Assembly (NCBI RefSeq): GCF_003086295.3
Contig: NC_092050.1
Span: 146,946,699-147,010,698 of the forward strand
Direction of reading: 5' to 3'
DNA: 64,000 nucleotides
DNA from: Arachis hypogaea
Taxonomy: Eukaryota > Streptophyta > Magnoliopsida > Fabales > Fabaceae
The notes beneath the pieces were generated by a model that saw only the letters and a list, made by a program, of their open reading frames with translations, had not been told where the DNA came from and did not search any database. How positions within the stretch are numbered: the first letter of the stretch is position 1; every line of letters begins with the position of its first letter. Positions 12,152 through 22,825 of this stretch are shown in pieces. Position numbers and translations under genes: made by a program.

Positions 12152-12311
12152 CCCCAAATCAAAAGTGGTGATAAAAGTAAGTTTCTGTGTCCATGCTTGA
12201 TCTGATTGGAATATTATGTGTTGTTTGTTCCCTTTCTAATATAAAAATCAAATTCTTTTCTTTTCTTTTTTGCTTCAGTTATAATACCTCCATCAGCACT
12301 TGATCGTCTAG
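12152..12311 (+). pseudogene. UFD1-like: Captured UFD1 fragment, copy 1 (two exons)
   Basis: The exon at 12152-12176 encodes PQIKSGDK, followed by a GTAAGT donor. A 102-bp intron ends in TTCAG, and the exon at 12279-12311 encodes IIPPSALDRL before another GTAAGT. UFD1, the ubiquitin-binding partner of CDC48/NPL4 in ER-associated degradation, has the contiguous motif SGDKIIMPPSALDRLA. Exon phases and splice sites match that reading. Only about 20 codons are captured, and the second copy keeps the ancestral glutamate (PQIESGDK). Confidence 0.75.
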
Positions 12312-12713
12312 GTAAGTTATGTTACCTTTTTCACTTCAATTTGGTAGTGGAATTTTCTTCTTCTTCTTAAATTTTATTCCTTGAAAGTGGTGTGTTGCTT
12401 TAACTTGGATCATGTTTTGGATCCCTATTTAGATTTAAAGTGGCTGTGCTCTCTGTTATGCTATGCTTATTGATGCTTCCTAGTCTACATCGTTGCTTGA
12501 TTTGTTTCCCACCTTAAAGAGTGGAAGACAGAGCAATTAGTACATGTTTTAGGATTTTTGAATTTATTCTGATAGTGATCTTGGGATATTTTTTTACTAT
12601 TTTGTTTTATTATCGTTTGGTAACTTTGGAGCTTACTTAGATTATGTATCATGCTGTGGTCTTTTAAGATCAAAGTTTAAATGTTTTTTCCCCTTTGATT
12701 TTGTGTCTTGTAG

Positions 12714-13458
12714 GATTCATTTGCTGGTGAAGATAATCATGGTCAGCCTTCTAGACAAGGTGATATTGATGGTATTTTGATGGTGTTTTTAACTTGTCCT
12801 TGTAGTTTTTTTCCCTCTTCCCATCATGAATATTTTGTTTGATTCTCTTTTGTAATAGTATGAAGCTAGTGTTAGTTTAAGAGTGTAATGAAATTAATTA
12901 GTTTCTCCATTTATATAATATTCGTTTTGTTCAATATTTCAGTTGAATAATTTGAAGGTACTAATATTATTTATTGTGTTATTAGATCCATGAGGTCGAC
13001 AAACAAATCGATAAGCTCTCTGGGCTACTTCAAAAGCTAAAGGTACCTATTATCGCCATTAGTTATCACTTTTTGTTGTTACTTAGGTTTCATCTACAGC
13101 CGTTACTAAATGGAAATGCTGCAGGAAGCTAATGAAGAATCAAAAGTTGTTACAAAAGCATCTGCTATGAAAGGTATATTGCATCAGAGTCGAATTGGGT
13201 CATAATATGTGAGATTTTTTTTGCATCAATATTAGCTATGTAAATATTCATGGTTCATATTATATCAAATCAATAATTTTTAAATATATTGCCTTTTCCA
13301 TTAGGACATTATGCGTGACTGAAACTTAATGCTCTATGATCACTGACGGAAATGTAACATCATTTTCAGCTATCAAGAAGAGGATGGAGAAGGATATTGA
13401 TGAAGTTGGAAATATTGCACATGGTGTCAAAACAAAAATAGAAGCTATAAACAGAGAT
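12714..13458 (+). pseudogene. SYP13-like: Captured SYP13-type syntaxin fragment, copy 1 (four exons)
   Basis: Four exons with AG/GT borders are visible: 12714-12771 (DSFAGEDNHGQPSRQGDID), 12986-13042 (IHEVDKQIDKLSGLLQKLK), 13125-13172 (EANEESKVVTKASAMK) and 13370-13458 ([20 protein letters not shown] then KTKIEAINRD). Together these match the N-terminal Habc region of plant plasma-membrane Qa-SNAREs of the SYP131/SYP132 type. The SNARE motif and membrane anchor are absent; the frame runs into a stop just after the last exon. Introns are retained, which points to DNA-level capture. Confidence 0.8.
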
Positions 13459-13879
13459 GTAATGAGACGAAGATAATGACTTGATGTTTTAGTAGATTTT
13501 AGTCCTGAAATTTCAAACATACGAGAAATTTTTTATATGGTCTTGTTATTTGCATAACTTAGTATAGTTGAACAATACATTGAGTTTATGTTTTGAATTA
13601 TAATTGATGTATCAACACACTTTGATGTATGATTGTTACTTATTATTATAGTTAATGTATCAATACACTTTGTTTATGTTTTGAATTATATTGACTTGCT
13701 TGTTTATAGTACTTTTCTTTTAGTTTGATAATACGATGAATTTGTTTATTTTTTATAATATTATAAATATTCGAATTCAAATTAGATAAAAAATTGTATT
13801 TATTAAATTTATATTTATTTTGTATGAAAACAGGTTTATTTTGCAATAAAAAATCTAAAAAAGAAATTCTATTTTACCT

Positions 13880-14306
13880 TACTGACGGATTTACAGACGG
13901 ATTTTCTGTCCAGAGTTTGGAATGGTTTTTCAAGGCTCCAATTACCGACGAAAAATTTGTCGAAAAATCTGTTGCTAATTACCGATGGAAAATCCGTCGG
14001 AAAATCTGTCTCTAATTACTGACGGAAAATTCGTCAGAAAATCTATCCCTAATTACCGACAAAAAATCTATCGAAAAATCTGTCTCTAATTACCGACGAA
14101 AAATCCATCAGAAAGTTTGACGTTCCAGAAAAATGGAAGGGAGAATTTTCCGAAGGAAAATCTGTCGGTAAATTACCGACAGAAAAAAATCTATCGGTAA
14201 ATAATTTCCGACGAGGCTTTTACAGAGGGACGAAATTTGTTAGTAACCAAAAATTTGTCTGTAATAAAGACCAAATCTGTCTGTATTAAGCAATTTTCTA
14301 GTTGTG
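13880..14306 (+). repeat. CACTA 3' subterminal repeat array
   Basis: More than ten variants of CCGACGGAAAATCCGTCGG and its half sites, spaced about 30-40 bp apart, precede the TTTTCTAGTTGTG terminus. Such arrays bind the TNPA-like transposase partner in CACTA elements. The homologous array in the second unit is at about 17400-17819. Confidence 0.75.
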
Positions 14307-14872
14307 TTGGAAAGCTATTACAAGTTCTTGGTTATCTAAAAAAAACCATAAAGTTGGGATTACATAATAATGATTATCCTGCAGTTTTAGAATGTTATTT
14401 TTGACACAAGTTGATTTACAAATCTTAGTGATAACAAATCCACTTTAAGATGGATTTTCACCCTAGATGGTGGAATAATAAGTTGGGCCTCAAAGAAACA
14501 AACATGTATTACATATTCTACTATGGAGACTGAATTTGTAGCTTTATCAGCCGCAGGTAAAGAAGCGGAATGGTTAAGAGATTTGTTATATGATATAAAG
14601 TTGTGGTCACAACAGACGATAACTATTTCAATCTTCTGTAATAGTGAATCAACAATGTCTCGAGTATATAATAAGGTTTATAATAGAAAGTCTAGACATA
14701 TAAGTTTGAGACATGAGTTTGTGAGGCAATTAATAGATGATGGTGTAATTATTACCATCACTTATGTAAGATCTCAAGAAAATTTAACAGACCTTTTGAC
14801 TAAAAGTTTGTCAAGAGATAAAATCAAAGAGATTTCTGTTAAAATGGGATTAAAATATATTATTGTTAAATG
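14307..14872 (+). pseudogene. copia RNase H C-terminal part, copy 1
   Basis: It resumes the frame cut at 9548, starting WKAITSSW. Landmarks in order are IISWASKKQTCITYSTMETE, FVALSAAGKEAEWLRDLL, HISLRHEFVRQLI and NLTDLLTKSLSRDKI, the conserved end of copia polyproteins. An ATG-initiated open stretch (14523-14873) remains, with stops further upstream. It is not expected to be functional. Confidence 0.85.
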
Positions 14873-15665
14873 ATGGAAACTCAACCTTATTCTAGTAGAC
14901 CACTAGTTTCAAGGTTTAATGGGTAATAATAAGTTATTAGCAATTGAAGCAATAAGGTATAGGATTTAGTGCTATGTACAATAAATAGGAAGGTGAGTTA
15001 AAACTCCTAATAGAATGATAATATTATTTATCAAAGAATTTCACTTATATTAATATAGGAGTGATGCCGCTCTAATTTTCGGTACTAACATATGGAGTAT
15101 ATGTTTAATCAATTAGACACCTATTATTTCCTTCCCTTATGTTCCCTTCCCTTTTCATTTTTCTATTTCCTTGCTAATTCCAATTTGTTTGGTCCAATTC
15201 CCTAAATCTAATCTTCCCCTTCCATGCAACTGGACTGTACTATGATAGTGTTTTTGCCACCTAGGGAATCGGAATGCTTCCCACGCTTCCCTTTCTCCTA
15301 GCATTTCGTCTAATTTTGATTCCAGCTAATCGTTGTTTACTCTCCTGCACCATGGTGCAGTAAGGGTTGATCATCTTGTCTAATAATCACAACAATAGCG
15401 AAAAATGATATGCTTTCTAGTGTAATATTGCCACAAAGGATAATCTATATTGTTTAGTTCTCATTTATGATTTATCTCAGCTCCTTTTTTGCTGTTCTGA
15501 TTGCGTGCAATTAAATATGGGATTTCAATTCTAAGGATCACCAATGAAATTGGCTTAACTTGTAACAGCTTATGCATAGAGTTTGTAGGTATCTTAAAAC
15601 AAATATTTCTTGACGTAATTTTACTTTTTTTGGTTCTTTCTCTTTTTCTCCTGTTAAACTTGCAG

Positions 15666-15825
15666 CCCCAAATTGAAAGTGGTGATAAAAGTAAGTTTCT
15701 GTGTCCACGCTTGATCTGATTGGAATATTATGTGTTGTTTGTTCCCTTTCTAATATAAAAATCAAATTCTTTTCTTTTCTTTTTTGCTTTAGTTATAATA
15801 CCTCCATCAGCACTTGATCGTCTAG
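15666..15825 (+). pseudogene. UFD1-like: Captured UFD1 fragment, copy 2
   Basis: Exons at 15666-15690 (PQIESGDK) and 15793-15825 (IIPPSALDRL), with the same intron and splice sites as copy 1; the acceptor here is TTTAG rather than TTCAG. Confidence 0.75.
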
Positions 15826-16226
15826 GTAAGTTATGTTACCTCTTTCACTTCAGTTTGGTAGTGAAATCTTCTTCTTCTTCTTAAATTTTATTCCTTGAAA
15901 GTGGTGTGTTGCTTTAACTTGGATCATGTTTTGGATCCCTATTTAGATTTAAAGTGGCTGTGCTCTCTGTTATGCTATGCTTATTGATGCTTCCTAGTCT
16001 ACATTGTTGCTTGATTTGTTTCCCACCTTAAAGAGTGGAAGACAGAGCAATTGGTACATGTTTTGGGATTTTTGAATTTATTATGATAGTGATCTTGGGA
16101 TATTTTTTTACTATTTTGTTTTATTATCGTTTAGTAACTTTGGAGCTTACTTAGATTATGTATCATGTTGTGGTCTTTTAAGATCAAAGTTTAAATATTT
16201 TTTCCCTTTGATTTCGTGTCTTGTAG

Positions 16227-16980
16227 GATTCATTTGCTGGTGAAGATAATCATGGTCAGCCTTCTAGACAAGGTGATATTGATAGTGTTTTGATGGTGTT
16301 TTTAACTTGTCCTTGTAGTTTTTTTCCCTCTTTCCATCATGAATATTTTGTTTGCTTCTCTTTTATAATAGTATGAAGCTAGTGTTAGTTTAAGAGTGTA
16401 ATGAAATTAGTTAGTTTCTCCATTTATATAATATTCATTTTGTTCAAACTGTTTGTTCAATATTTCAGTTGAATAATTTGAAGGTACTAATATTATTTAT
16501 TGTGTTATTAGATCCATGAGGTCGACAAACAAATCAATAAACTCTCTGGGCTACTTCAAAAGCTAAAGGTACCTATTATCGCCATTAGTTATCACTTTGT
16601 TGTTAGTTAGGTTTCATCTACAGCTGTTACTAAATGGAAATTGCAGGAAGCTAATGAAGAATCAAAAGCCGTTACAAAAGCATCTGCTATGAAAGGTATA
16701 TTGCATCAGAGTCGAATTGGGTCATAATGTGTGAGATTTTTTTGGCATCAATATTGGCTATGTAAATATTCATGGTTCATATTATATCAAATCAATAATT
16801 TTTAAATATATTGCCTTTTCCATTAGGACATTATGCGTGACTGAAACTTAATGCTCTATGATCACTGACGGAAATGCAACATCATTCTCAGCTATCAAGA
16901 AGAGGATGGAAAAGGATATTGATGAAGTTGGAAAGATTGCACATGGTGTCAAAACCAAAATAGAAGCTATAGACAGAGAT
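16227..16980 (+). pseudogene. SYP13-like: Captured SYP13-type syntaxin fragment, copy 2
   Basis: Exons at about 16227-16284, 16512-16568, 16647-16694 and 16892-16980 repeat copy 1. The peptides differ slightly: KQINKLSGLL, EANEESKAVTKASAMK and [20 protein letters not shown]. This copy has K-I-A, as in SYP132-type proteins, where copy 1 has N-I-A, so each copy has drifted separately. Confidence 0.8.
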
Positions 16981-17819
16981 GTAATGAGACGAAGATAATG
17001 ACTTGATGTTTTAGTAGATTTTAGTCCTGAAATTTCAAACATACGAGGAATTTTTTATATGGTCTTGTTATTTGCATAACTTAGTATAGTTGAACAATAC
17101 ATTGAGTTTATGTTTTGAATTATAATTGATGTATCAACGCACTTTGATGTATGGTTGTTACTTAATATTATAGTTGATGTATCAATACACTTTGTTTATA
17201 TTTTGAATTATATTGACTTGCTTGTTTATAGTACTTTTCTTTTAGTTTGATAATACGATGAATTTGTTTATTTTTTTATAATATTATAAATATTCGAATT
17301 CAAATTAGATAAAAAATTGTATTTATTAAATTTATATTTATTTTGTATGAAAATAGGTTTATTTTGCAATAAAAATCTAAAAAAGAAATTCTATTTTACC
17401 TTACTGACGGATTTACAGACGGATTTTCTGTCCACAGCGTTTGGAATGGTATTTCAAGGCTCCAATTATCGACGAAAAATTTGTCGAAAAATATGTTGCT
17501 AATTACCAACGGAAAATCCGTCGAAAAATCTGTCTCTAATTACTGACGAAAAATCCGTCGAAAAATCTATCTCTAATTACCGACGAAAAATCTGTCGAAA
17601 AATTTGTTTCTAATTACCGACGGAAAATCCGTCGGAAAGTTCGACGTTCTAGGGAAATGGAGGGGAGAATTTTTCGAAGGAAAATCTGTCGGTAACTGGT
17701 AAAAATCTGTCGGTAAATAATTTCCGATGAGGCTTTTATAGAGGGACGAAATCCATCGGTAACCAAAAATTTGTTTGTAATAAAGACCAAATCTGTCTGT
17801 ATTAAGCAATTTTCTAGTT

Positions 17820-18388
17820 GTGTTGGAAAGCTATTACAAGTTCTTGGTTATCTTAAAAAAACCATAAACTTGGGATTACATTATAGTGATTATCCCGCAG
17901 TTTTAGAAGGTTATTTCGACGTAAGTTGATTTACAAATCTTAGTGATAACAAATCCACTTTAAGATGAATTTTCACCCTAGGTGGTGGAATAATAAGTTG
18001 GACCTCAAAGAAACAAACATGTATTACATATTCTACTATGGAGACTGAGTTTGTAGCTTTATTAGCCACATGTAAAGAAGCGGAATGGTTAAGAGATTTG
18101 TTATATGATATAAAGTTGTGGTCACAACAGACGATAACTATTTCAATCTTCTGTAATAGTGAATCAACAATGTCTCGAGTATATAATAAGGTTTATAATA
18201 GAAAGTCTAGACATATAAGTTTGAGACATGAGTTTGTGAGGCAATTAATAGATGATGGTGTAATTATTACCATCACTTATGTAAGATCTCAAGAAAATTT
18301 AACAGACCTTTTGACTAAAAGTTTGTCAAGAGATAAAATCAAAGAGATTTCTGTTAAAATAGGATTAAAATATATTATTGTTAAATGA
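17820..18388 (+). pseudogene. copia RNase H C-terminal part, copy 2
   Basis: Same reading as copy 1. The ATG-initiated stretch at 18038-18388 differs at only a few residues: FVALLATCKEAEW here against FVALSAAGKEAEW, and KIGLKY against KMGLKY. It lies 3' of the duplicated CACTA terminus. Confidence 0.85.
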
Positions 18389-18735
18389 TGAAAACTCAAC
18401 ATTATTCTAGTAGACCACTAGTTTCAAGGTTTAATGGGTAATAATAAGTTATTAGCAATTGGAGCAATAAGGTATAGGATTTAGTGCTATGTACAATAAA
18501 TAAGAAGGTGAGTTAAAACTCCTAATAGAATGATAATATTATTTATCAAAGAATTCCACTTATATTAATATAGGAGTGATACCGCTCTAATTTTCGGTAC
18601 TAACATATGGAGTATATGTTTAATCAATTAGACACCTATTATTTCGTTAAAACTTTAAAATTTACACTAAAAGAATGTTTAATCTTAGTGACATATTCTT
18701 TATACATATACTTGTATGATATTTAAATTTTGTAA

Positions 18736-18747
18736 ATTGTGGGAGAT
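18736..18747 (+). other. Polypurine tract of the copia element
   Basis: AATTGTGGGAGAT, immediately before the 3' LTR (TGAAAGGTATTTAC), is the usual plus-strand primer site of plant copia elements. Confidence 0.7.
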
Positions 18748-19356
18748 TGAAAGGTATTTACAAATTTGATTAATTAATATTATTAATATTATTATTATTG
18801 TTAATTATAATAATGGTGCATAGTATCATTTGGTTAAAAGGATACAACTCTTTAAGAATAGAAAAAAAAAGTCAGAACTTGCTTTATTTAACATTAATTA
18901 ATTATTGTAGCAATTAATGAATGCTAAATAAGGCAAGTTATGGTTGTTTTTGGCTGATTTTCTTTGGTTACCAAATATTTTCGTTAAGAATAATGTATGT
19001 TTGAAACATTGTACCTATTGACAATAATAGAAGAGTCACAACAATTTATGCATGTGACAAATTATAATTGTTTTGTGCAATATATATAAATATACCTTTG
19101 TCCACTATTTAAAGTACACTAATCAATACGTGTTTTAACTATTGAGAGATTTTCTTATTTAAGAGAGTTGAGAATTTTTTATTATTGTTAATTAAGAAAT
19201 TCATAAGGTTTATTATATTTTACGAGAATATTGTTATCAACCTTATAACAACTAAGTGTATGAACAAGTATTTATCTAAAGAAAGCGATCTAACCGTGCT
19301 TTGAAACCAAAACACAATTAAAATTTTGTCATCTTCTTAATCATAATTATTACCCA
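18748..19356 (+). repeat. 3' LTR of the copia element
   Basis: It starts TGAAAGGTATTTAC and ends near ATTATTACCCA. It aligns with the 5' LTR but carries a 123-bp MITE (18861-18983), lacks one copy of the internal GATACAA repeat, and has about 90 bp near the end that the 5' LTR lost. Confidence 0.75.
18861..18983. mobile_element. Mutator-type MITE in the copia 3' LTR
   Basis: The 123-bp insertion is flanked by the 9-bp direct repeat TTAAGAATA (18852-18860 and 18984-18992), the size Mutator-like transposases make. It is an imperfect palindrome: AACTTGCTTTATTTAACATT on the left pairs with AATGCTAAATAAGGCAAGTT on the right. The 5' LTR lacks it. Confidence 0.8.
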
Positions 19357-19535
19357 AAAATATATATAAAGAATATTTTAATAATTTTACATTATCGAAA
19401 ATTTAGCAGGTCCCCATGAGACAAGTACCTCAATCTCTATTCCCTCATTTATTTGTTTTGCGGTCTCTATTTTACTCCCGTCGAGAGTTTTTTTCTGCAA
19501 ATTCTCGCGGATTTAGATTTTTTTGTCATTCCTAA
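19357..19535. mobile_element. Right half of the hAT-like MITE split by the copia element
   Basis: Counterpart of 5195-5696. It ends in TTGTCATTCCT followed by TTTGCATT (19536-19543), which also precedes the left half. It holds GC-rich CTCGCGG motifs in otherwise AT-rich DNA. Confidence 0.6.
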
Positions 19536-19816
19536 TTTGCATTATTATGTATAAAATTGTCTGAAGAGTAAAATTCCAAAATTGATACTACTATTATTTC
19601 ATTTAATAGAATTTAATTTTAATGCATTTTAATGTAAAATTAAACTCAAATAAATCCAGGTGACATGTTGGCACTAAAGTTATTTGGTTTATAAATTTTT
19701 ATTTTGTTATACGAATAATTGAAATTTTTGTTCTGAATTTTAAGTTTATTATACTATTTTATCTTCTCCATAACGGTTTAACTAATTGAGTGAAAATAAA
19801 GAGAGACAAAATAAGG

Positions 19817-20017
19817 TGGATTTCACAAAATAACTCCACAAATTAAAGAAAGGAATTTGTAGTCTTTAAAATATCACAAATCAAGTTTGTGACAAAATAT
19901 ACCAATTAGTGTATTTGACTTAATTGATACTTACAGGTATATTTTGTCACAAATTTGTAATATTTTGAGATCATAATTTTTTTTCTTTTATTCATAAGCT
20001 ATTTTGTCAAATTAAAT
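19817..20017. mobile_element. Foldback MITE
   Basis: Two arms of roughly 85 bp pair imperfectly: ACAAATCAAGTTTGTGACAA and ATATACC on the left against GGTATA and TTTTGTCACAAATTTGTAAT on the right, with a short loop near 19910. The ends resemble TTTGACAAAATAGCTT. The target duplication is not resolved. The rest of 19544-20820 is AT-rich without a gene. Confidence 0.55.
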
Positions 20018-20825
20018 TTTTTTGAGATTAAAATGCTTATTTACTCTGTATTATGTATGTTACACTTAGACTGTTAGACATGCGAAACAACATTGGCAAT
20101 TATGCTACAAATAAATTAGTTTAGTTCTTATTTCTTAGTACCTAGTTTAAGGGCAGGGGGAGGAGGGAGCCAAATCTCTTTTTACTCCATTCTTTGTGAT
20201 ACCTTTGTTCCCTTTTTCTTTTCTTAAATATTTAATGTCTTAGACAATTATGATGTAAAGCTATATATTAGCTATATATTTTTTTTTATGTAACTAACTT
20301 AGGCTTATTAAATTGTCAATTTGTTCATCTGCTTAAGTAAATGTCAAAAATTTAAATCTTATTTTTTATATATAATAATTTACTAGTCATTAACAGACAA
20401 CAAAAAAAACTCAGATATCTAATAAAGTAGATTAGTCCTTGAGAAAAAGCTATACTTTTTATATCTATAGGATGTATAATTATTTATTGGTAAGATGTGG
20501 TAGCTGAATGACCGATGACGTGAGAAAAGTAGAAGGCAAAAAACAGAGAAGAGTAAGTGAGGTGCCAAATTTACGTTTATTTTAGTGGTGAAGGCCATAT
20601 TGGCATGTCAGCAAAAGCCATTACAGAAGCTGCTCTATGATCTATGCTTGCCAGATTTGCTAGTGATTCAGTTCAGCTTCTTATACTCAGTATCAATTAC
20701 CCAAAAAGAATATGAGAATATTTGGTAGCCAAATGATTTGAACATCTACATGTACAATAGTCTTCACATATTTCGTAACATTTAAAGATAAAAACATAGA
20801 ATAAGTAGAGGCTAATTTTTTTTGG

Positions 20826-21126
20826 TATGGAAAAAATATTGGTGTTTTTGTTGAAAATGGGAGTATTTGGTGTAATTACAGATGGGTGGATTTTTTGGGT
20901 GGGAAGTCAACACGTGGGGGGCGTGTTGCAACACGTGGGGGGCGTGGTGGACACGTGGCAGCATTCTGGCCAACACGTGGGGGGCGTGTTGGACACGTGG
21001 CAGCTTCTTAGCCAACACGTGAGGGGCGTGTTGTAACACGTGGGGGGCGTGTTGAATGATTTCCATACTACTGTAATACACTTCAAATATCAATATTCAA
21101 CCAAAACACCATCTCTCTTTCCATAT
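20826..21126. mobile_element. MITE carrying an array of CACGTG-type palindromes
   Basis: The ends are inverted repeats: TATGGAAAAAATATTGGTGT at the left and ACACCATCTCTCTTTCCATA at the right. Inner matches (GTATTTGGTGTAATTACAG and its complement) extend the pairing. Between them lie five or more units of AACACGTGGGGGGCGTGTTG, each itself a near-palindrome with a CACGTG G-box core, some separated by GACACGTGGCAGC. Long frames on both strands here are by-products of the repeat. The target duplication is not resolved. Confidence 0.65.
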
Positions 21127-21622
21127 TAAAAATAATTTCTGATAAGTAGAATTGGTTTGATAAAATATTTATCTTTTACACGTAATTTATTAAAGTTGTT
21201 TTTCTAAAAGATCATTTTTAAAAATTATAATATATATATTTAGTAAATTAAATTAAAAGTGACATTTAATAAACACAAACCATTACATCTGTATTTAGTA
21301 AAATAATTTTTAAAATTTAAAATAATCATAATAGATATAAATAAAAAAAGTTTTGTCATGAATAAAATTTGACATTAACAATTAATTAAGGATAAATCTA
21401 AATATTTACTAATATATAGAGTTATATTAGATTTTTAATTTTAGTAAATAAAAGTTAATTTTAATATATATTTTAAATATTTTTAAAAGTATTTTAACTT
21501 TTAAAAACTACAAACATAAATACATTACCTTTTTAATTTATTAAACACAATAAAATTTTTGTACTTTTGAAAACATAAATAATTTTTCAAAAAAATTTAT
21601 CAATCTAAATATGAATGTTGTC

Positions 21623-21825
21623 TGTAACAGACCAGACCAGACCACCCGCTAGCACGATATTGTCCGTTTTGGCACACAAGGCCTCACGGTTGTCTTTGAC
21701 GATAGGATGATGGCCAAAGCCCCCACACTCACTCGTCAAAACGCGTCATGTTAGGGAGAGGTACCCACACCCTTATAAGGCATGCTTCGTTCCCCTCTCC
21801 AACCAATGTAGGCCTTACATTGTCA
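21623..21825. repeat. Dispersed LTR/TRIM-like repeat
   Basis: It starts TGTAACAGACC, ends near TTACATTGTCA, and contains CCACCCGCTAGCACGATATT, AAAACGCGTCATGTTAGGGA and CACACCCTTATAAGGCATGC. I recognise these phrases as a repeat found widely in plant genomes, with a TATAA-like box inside. It may be a solo LTR of a small retroelement. No target duplication was found. Confidence 0.45.
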
Positions 21826-21829
21826 TGGA

Positions 21830-22825
21830 ATATTATAATGTACTTGATTAAAATATCAAAAACAGAAAATTAATCGTCATATATTTGTATATAAATATGT
21901 GTTATTTAATTATATTTTAATATGTATTCAAAAAATTATTAAGTTAATAGTTGATTTTTTATGTATACGTTATATTATTATCAAAATACAATAATTATTT
22001 TGTTAGCTAGCTTGGACACATTTTTTAATGCATCATGGATTGTGTTTATTGAATTTTTTTTTTTTCTGCATTACTCCTTGATTTTCTACATTATTGAATT
22101 CTTGGTTCTTATCTTACCTTTTATAGTATAAAGAATAATTGAAGATCACTGGGTGTCTGGGCCAGCAAGGAGGAATTTGATTTTGATGTGACGGACCAGT
22201 TATTATATAAGATATTTGGATATATTATCTACTATTTTATGAGATATGAGACTTATTTTTATGTAAATCAGTTTAATTGTTTAAATATACAAAACATTTC
22301 ACTTCGCATAATGACTTTAAAATTTATGGCTACTCTTATTACTAGTTCTAATTTTCAGTTGCATAATTGTGGCCACTCTTTATATGAAGCTCCTATACAA
22401 AGGGGAAAAAAATATGGTCCAAAAGAAAAAAGATCTTGCTGCTACATTTTAAGAAAACTGAAAATGTAAAGGAATATTCAAATTTCAACTTGGTCATAAG
22501 TCATAACAGAAGTGAACATATTAATAATAATCAGTGCTAATTCCTTACATCTGAACATTAACCAAAATATATTAAAATATTAATTAAATATCTAAGTCTC
22601 AGTTGATAGATGATGACTGATGAGAGACATTAATCAGCAGAATTTCTGGAGATTCCACTTAATAAGGGTTAATATTAGTATTATTATATTAATTAATATT
22701 ATACACTTTATATGTCACAAGAACATGAGCTACAGAAAATAAGAGATTCCTAGATTACTTCATGAACTACTTTTGTGTTTGTTGAATCTGCTGAAGATGG
22801 ATGTAGTGTCCAAAAAAACACTTCC
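21830..22825. other. AT-rich region downstream of the NaKR-type gene
   Basis: No gene is recognised. The part next to 22826 presumably includes the 3' UTR of the minus-strand gene. The reading frames here are short and AT-rich. Confidence 0.45.

Larger units (their letters stand above)
9552..14306 (+). mobile_element. Gene-capturing CACTA transposon (Pack-CACTA)
   Basis: The ends are CACTACTAGAAAA and TTTTCTAGTTGTG, inverted repeats that match at 12 of 13 positions, flanked by the 3-bp duplication TTG (9549-9551 and 14307-14309). Both subterminal regions (about 9600-9840 and 13880-14290) are packed with a CCGACGGAAAATCCGTCGG-like palindromic motif, as is typical for CACTA elements. No transposase is present. 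The interior carries plus-strand fragments of PPi-phosphofructokinase, an armadillo-repeat protein, UFD1 and a SYP13-like syntaxin, with their introns. It is inserted inside the copia RNase H coding sequence. Confidence 0.9.
11619..15130 (+). repeat. Tandem duplication, unit 1
   Basis: This 3512-bp segment is repeated immediately downstream at 15131-18645. It spans the UFD1 and SYP13 fragments, the 3' end of the CACTA element, the copia RNase H tail and the copia non-coding sequence before the polypurine tract. Both unit starts are preceded by TTC (11616-11618 and 15128-15130), so the breakpoint has 3-bp microhomology. By eye the two copies differ at only a few percent of positions. Confidence 0.9.
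15131..18645 (+). repeat. Tandem duplication, unit 2
   Basis: Copy of 11619-15130 with small indels. It holds a second UFD1 fragment, SYP13 fragment, CACTA 3' end and RNase H tail. It ends in CACCTATTATTTC, after which the copia sequence continues to the polypurine tract; the first unit has the same CACCTATTATTTC immediately before the junction. Confidence 0.9.
5697..19356 (+). mobile_element. Degenerate Ty1-copia LTR retrotransposon with internal insertions
   Basis: The order is LTR, gag, zinc knuckle, protease, integrase, reverse transcriptase, RNase H, polypurine tract and LTR, all on the plus strand, as in Ty1-copia elements. All reading frames carry stops and frameshifts. The RNase H region is interrupted by a CACTA element, and the 3' portion is duplicated in tandem. 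The two LTRs have diverged and carry different indels: a 123-bp MITE in the 3' LTR and a shorter tail in the 5' LTR. The element is therefore old. I could not resolve a convincing 5-bp target duplication. Confidence 0.85.

Noticed and set aside
20812..21093. Frames on both strands through the CACGTG array
   Set aside because: Created by the 20-bp repeat; the peptides are simple repeats (HAPHVL) without similarity.
21623..21825. Possible 5S-rRNA-bearing Cassandra-type repeat
   Set aside because: No 5S rRNA promoter or body sequence is present; kept only as a generic LTR/TRIM-like repeat.
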